A stretch of DNA of 15,541 nt from a bacterium (lineage in GTDB: Bacteria > Bacillota_I > Bacilli_A > RF39 > UBA660). Positions within the stretch are counted from its first letter, which is position 1. Every line of letters begins with the position of its first letter. The notes beneath the pieces were generated by a model. The model was given only the letters and a program-made list of their open reading frames with translations, had not been told where the DNA came from and searched no databases. Shown here in pieces: positions 14,568 through 15,541 of this stretch. A program made the translations under genes and the position numbers. The DNA is taken from the NCBI GenBank assembly GCA_004560915.1, contig SFTR01000010.1:1-15541 (forward strand). The letters are read 5' to 3'.

Positions 14568-15541
14568 ATTTCACCTCTGTACCATAACTTTGTTAATTTT
14601 TCATCTTCTTTATAATATGAATCCATAAGCATTACATAGTAATATCTTTTAAATAAGTTCTTTTTAGAGTAGGGAATTATTACTACTCCTACATTAGGAT
14701 ATGTCCATAGACTTTCTGCAACGTAATAGTATTTATCATCTTCACCAACTATTATTGCTATGTGTCCTCCACCTGGCCCTTCTGAACTTAATAAGTCTCC
14801 AACTTTTACTTTTCCTGATGCAACTACTTTAGAATTAAATATTGTTTTTTCACCATAATCTGTTAAGTCTTTTATTCCTGGACTTACGCCAGCTCCAACG
14901 TCTCCTACGTCGAAGCCTCCATTTAATAGTACCCATGTTATGAATCCGCTACAATCAAGTCCATTAGCACTACTCTTATGTGCAACTCTACTATACATTT
15001 TGCATCCCCAAGTTTTAGGTCCTTGTTGTACATATTTTATTTCTTTATATCTACTACTATGAAGATAGAGACCTTGATGGTAGTATCTTCCTTCGCCATC
15101 TACTTTGTATGATCTTTCTCCCATACGCCCATTCTCACTAAAATATTTAATTTTATATGGAAATTCTAATGCTAAGAATCTTGCTGCTTCTACTGCTCCA
15201 GCTCTTGTTTTATATCCTACAGTATTAATTCTATCTTTTAATATTTCATCAAGTAAATCATTATCTTCTTTAGAGTATATATTACATCTTAAGTATTTCT
15301 TTTTATTATTAAATGATTTTGGTCTTTGTATTATTAAGTCTGTTACAACCACATCTATAGATATTTCTTTATCCATTACTTTAGCTGTTACTTTAGCATT
15401 TCCTTTTTTAAGTCCTTTTATTTTACCATTTATATCTACTGATGCTACTTTATCATTACTACTTTTCCATAATATAGTTTTATCCGCGTTTCCTACTGAT
15501 GTAATTTTAAGAGTAGGGGTATGTTCTGATCCAATTGCTAG
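14564..15541 (-). CDS. Ig-like (BIG2) plus NlpC/P60 peptidase, 5' end outside window
   Basis: The frame is open to the window edge, so the Met at 15374-15376 is internal and the gene starts to the right; 325 residues are visible. The first 60 or so form a bacterial Ig-like group 2 domain (WKSSNDKVASVDINGKIKG, then KKGNAKVTAKV), a surface or wall-binding module usually repeated. After a short linker comes the NlpC/P60-type domain with the Cys codon at 14951-14953 (GLDCSGF), the His codon at 14762-14764 (GGHIAIIVG) and YVAES where the next gene has YVAQA. It is a probable secreted or wall-associated endopeptidase. By eye the catalytic region is about two thirds identical to that of the next gene, so they are tandem paralogues. 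TGA 14564-14566 overlaps the next ATG by 4 bases. Confidence 0.88.
   Translation of the reverse strand, partial: LAIGSEHTPTLKITSVGNADKTILWKSSNDKVASVDINGKIKGLKKGNAKVTAKVMDKEISIDVVVTDLIIQRPKSFNNKKKYLRCNIYSKEDNDLLDEILKDRINTVGYKTRAGAVEAARFLALEFPYKIKYFSENGRMGERSYKVDGEGRYYHQGLYLHSSRYKEIKYVQQGPKTWGCKMYSRVAHKSSANGLDCSGFITWVLLNGGFDVGDVGAGVSPGIKDLTDYGEKTIFNSKVVASGKVKVGDLLSSEGPGGGHIAIIVGEDDKYYYVAESLWTYPNVGVVIIPYSKKNLFKRYYYVMLMDSYYKEDEKLTKLWYRGEI

Noticed and set aside
15374..15376. Met codon as the start of the right-most minus-strand gene
   Set aside because: The frame continues to the edge and encodes an Ig-like domain directly upstream.
1..15541. CRISPR array, insertion sequence, prophage or toxin-antitoxin genes
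   Set aside because: No spaced direct repeats, transposase, integrase, phage or toxin-antitoxin signatures were seen on either strand.

Overview
The window is AT-rich DNA from a low-GC, Gram-positive-type bacterium (Firmicutes/Bacilli or a related Mollicutes-like gut lineage; inferred from composition, A/T-ending codons, AGGAGG-type ribosome binding sites, a T-box leader and the gene families). TAA, TAG and TGA all end genes here (TGA at 5237-5239 and, on the minus strand, at 14564-14566), so the standard bacterial code fits and the Mycoplasma TGA=Trp code does not. No transposon, phage, CRISPR or tRNA gene was seen.

Layout. Positions 2-1204 hold the C-terminal part of an FtsX-family ABC permease, closed by a terminator. 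From 1249 to 4524 runs a tightly packed plus-strand operon: OmpR-type response regulator, sensor histidine kinase, a cation diffusion facilitator gene broken by one in-frame TAA, and the manganese exporter gene mntP. A new promoter at about 4532-4560 starts a two-gene unit of membrane proteins with repetitive beta-rich domains: a LiaF-like protein with five FGG repeats and a DUF4097-like protein with a 19-20 residue GxG repeat. It ends at a strong terminator. A 238-base gap follows, with a possible 32-codon HTH-like ORF, an inverted repeat and a good promoter for a 1059-residue ABC ATPase-permease fusion (6290-9469). Next is a promoter, a T-box leader with a probable UUC specifier, and pheS-pheT (9745-13222), ending in a hairpin that can serve both strands. 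From the right edge two minus-strand genes converge on it. They are tandem paralogues of NlpC/P60-type cell-wall peptidases, one with a bacterial Ig-like domain (partial) and one with an N-terminal membrane anchor, overlapping by 4 bases.

How the parts fit. Most of the non-housekeeping content concerns the cell envelope: ABC exporters or antimicrobial-peptide-type transporters, a two-component sensor, LiaF/DUF4097-like envelope-stress proteins, metal efflux and wall hydrolases. The clearest function is tRNA-Phe-sensing control of phenylalanyl-tRNA synthetase. The most notable anomalies are the nonsense codon in the CDF transporter beside mntP, the altered phenylalanine-pocket motif of PheS, the regular solenoid-like repeats in the Lia-like pair and the duplicated NlpC/P60 module. 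I see no clear evidence for a wholly new multi-gene system.
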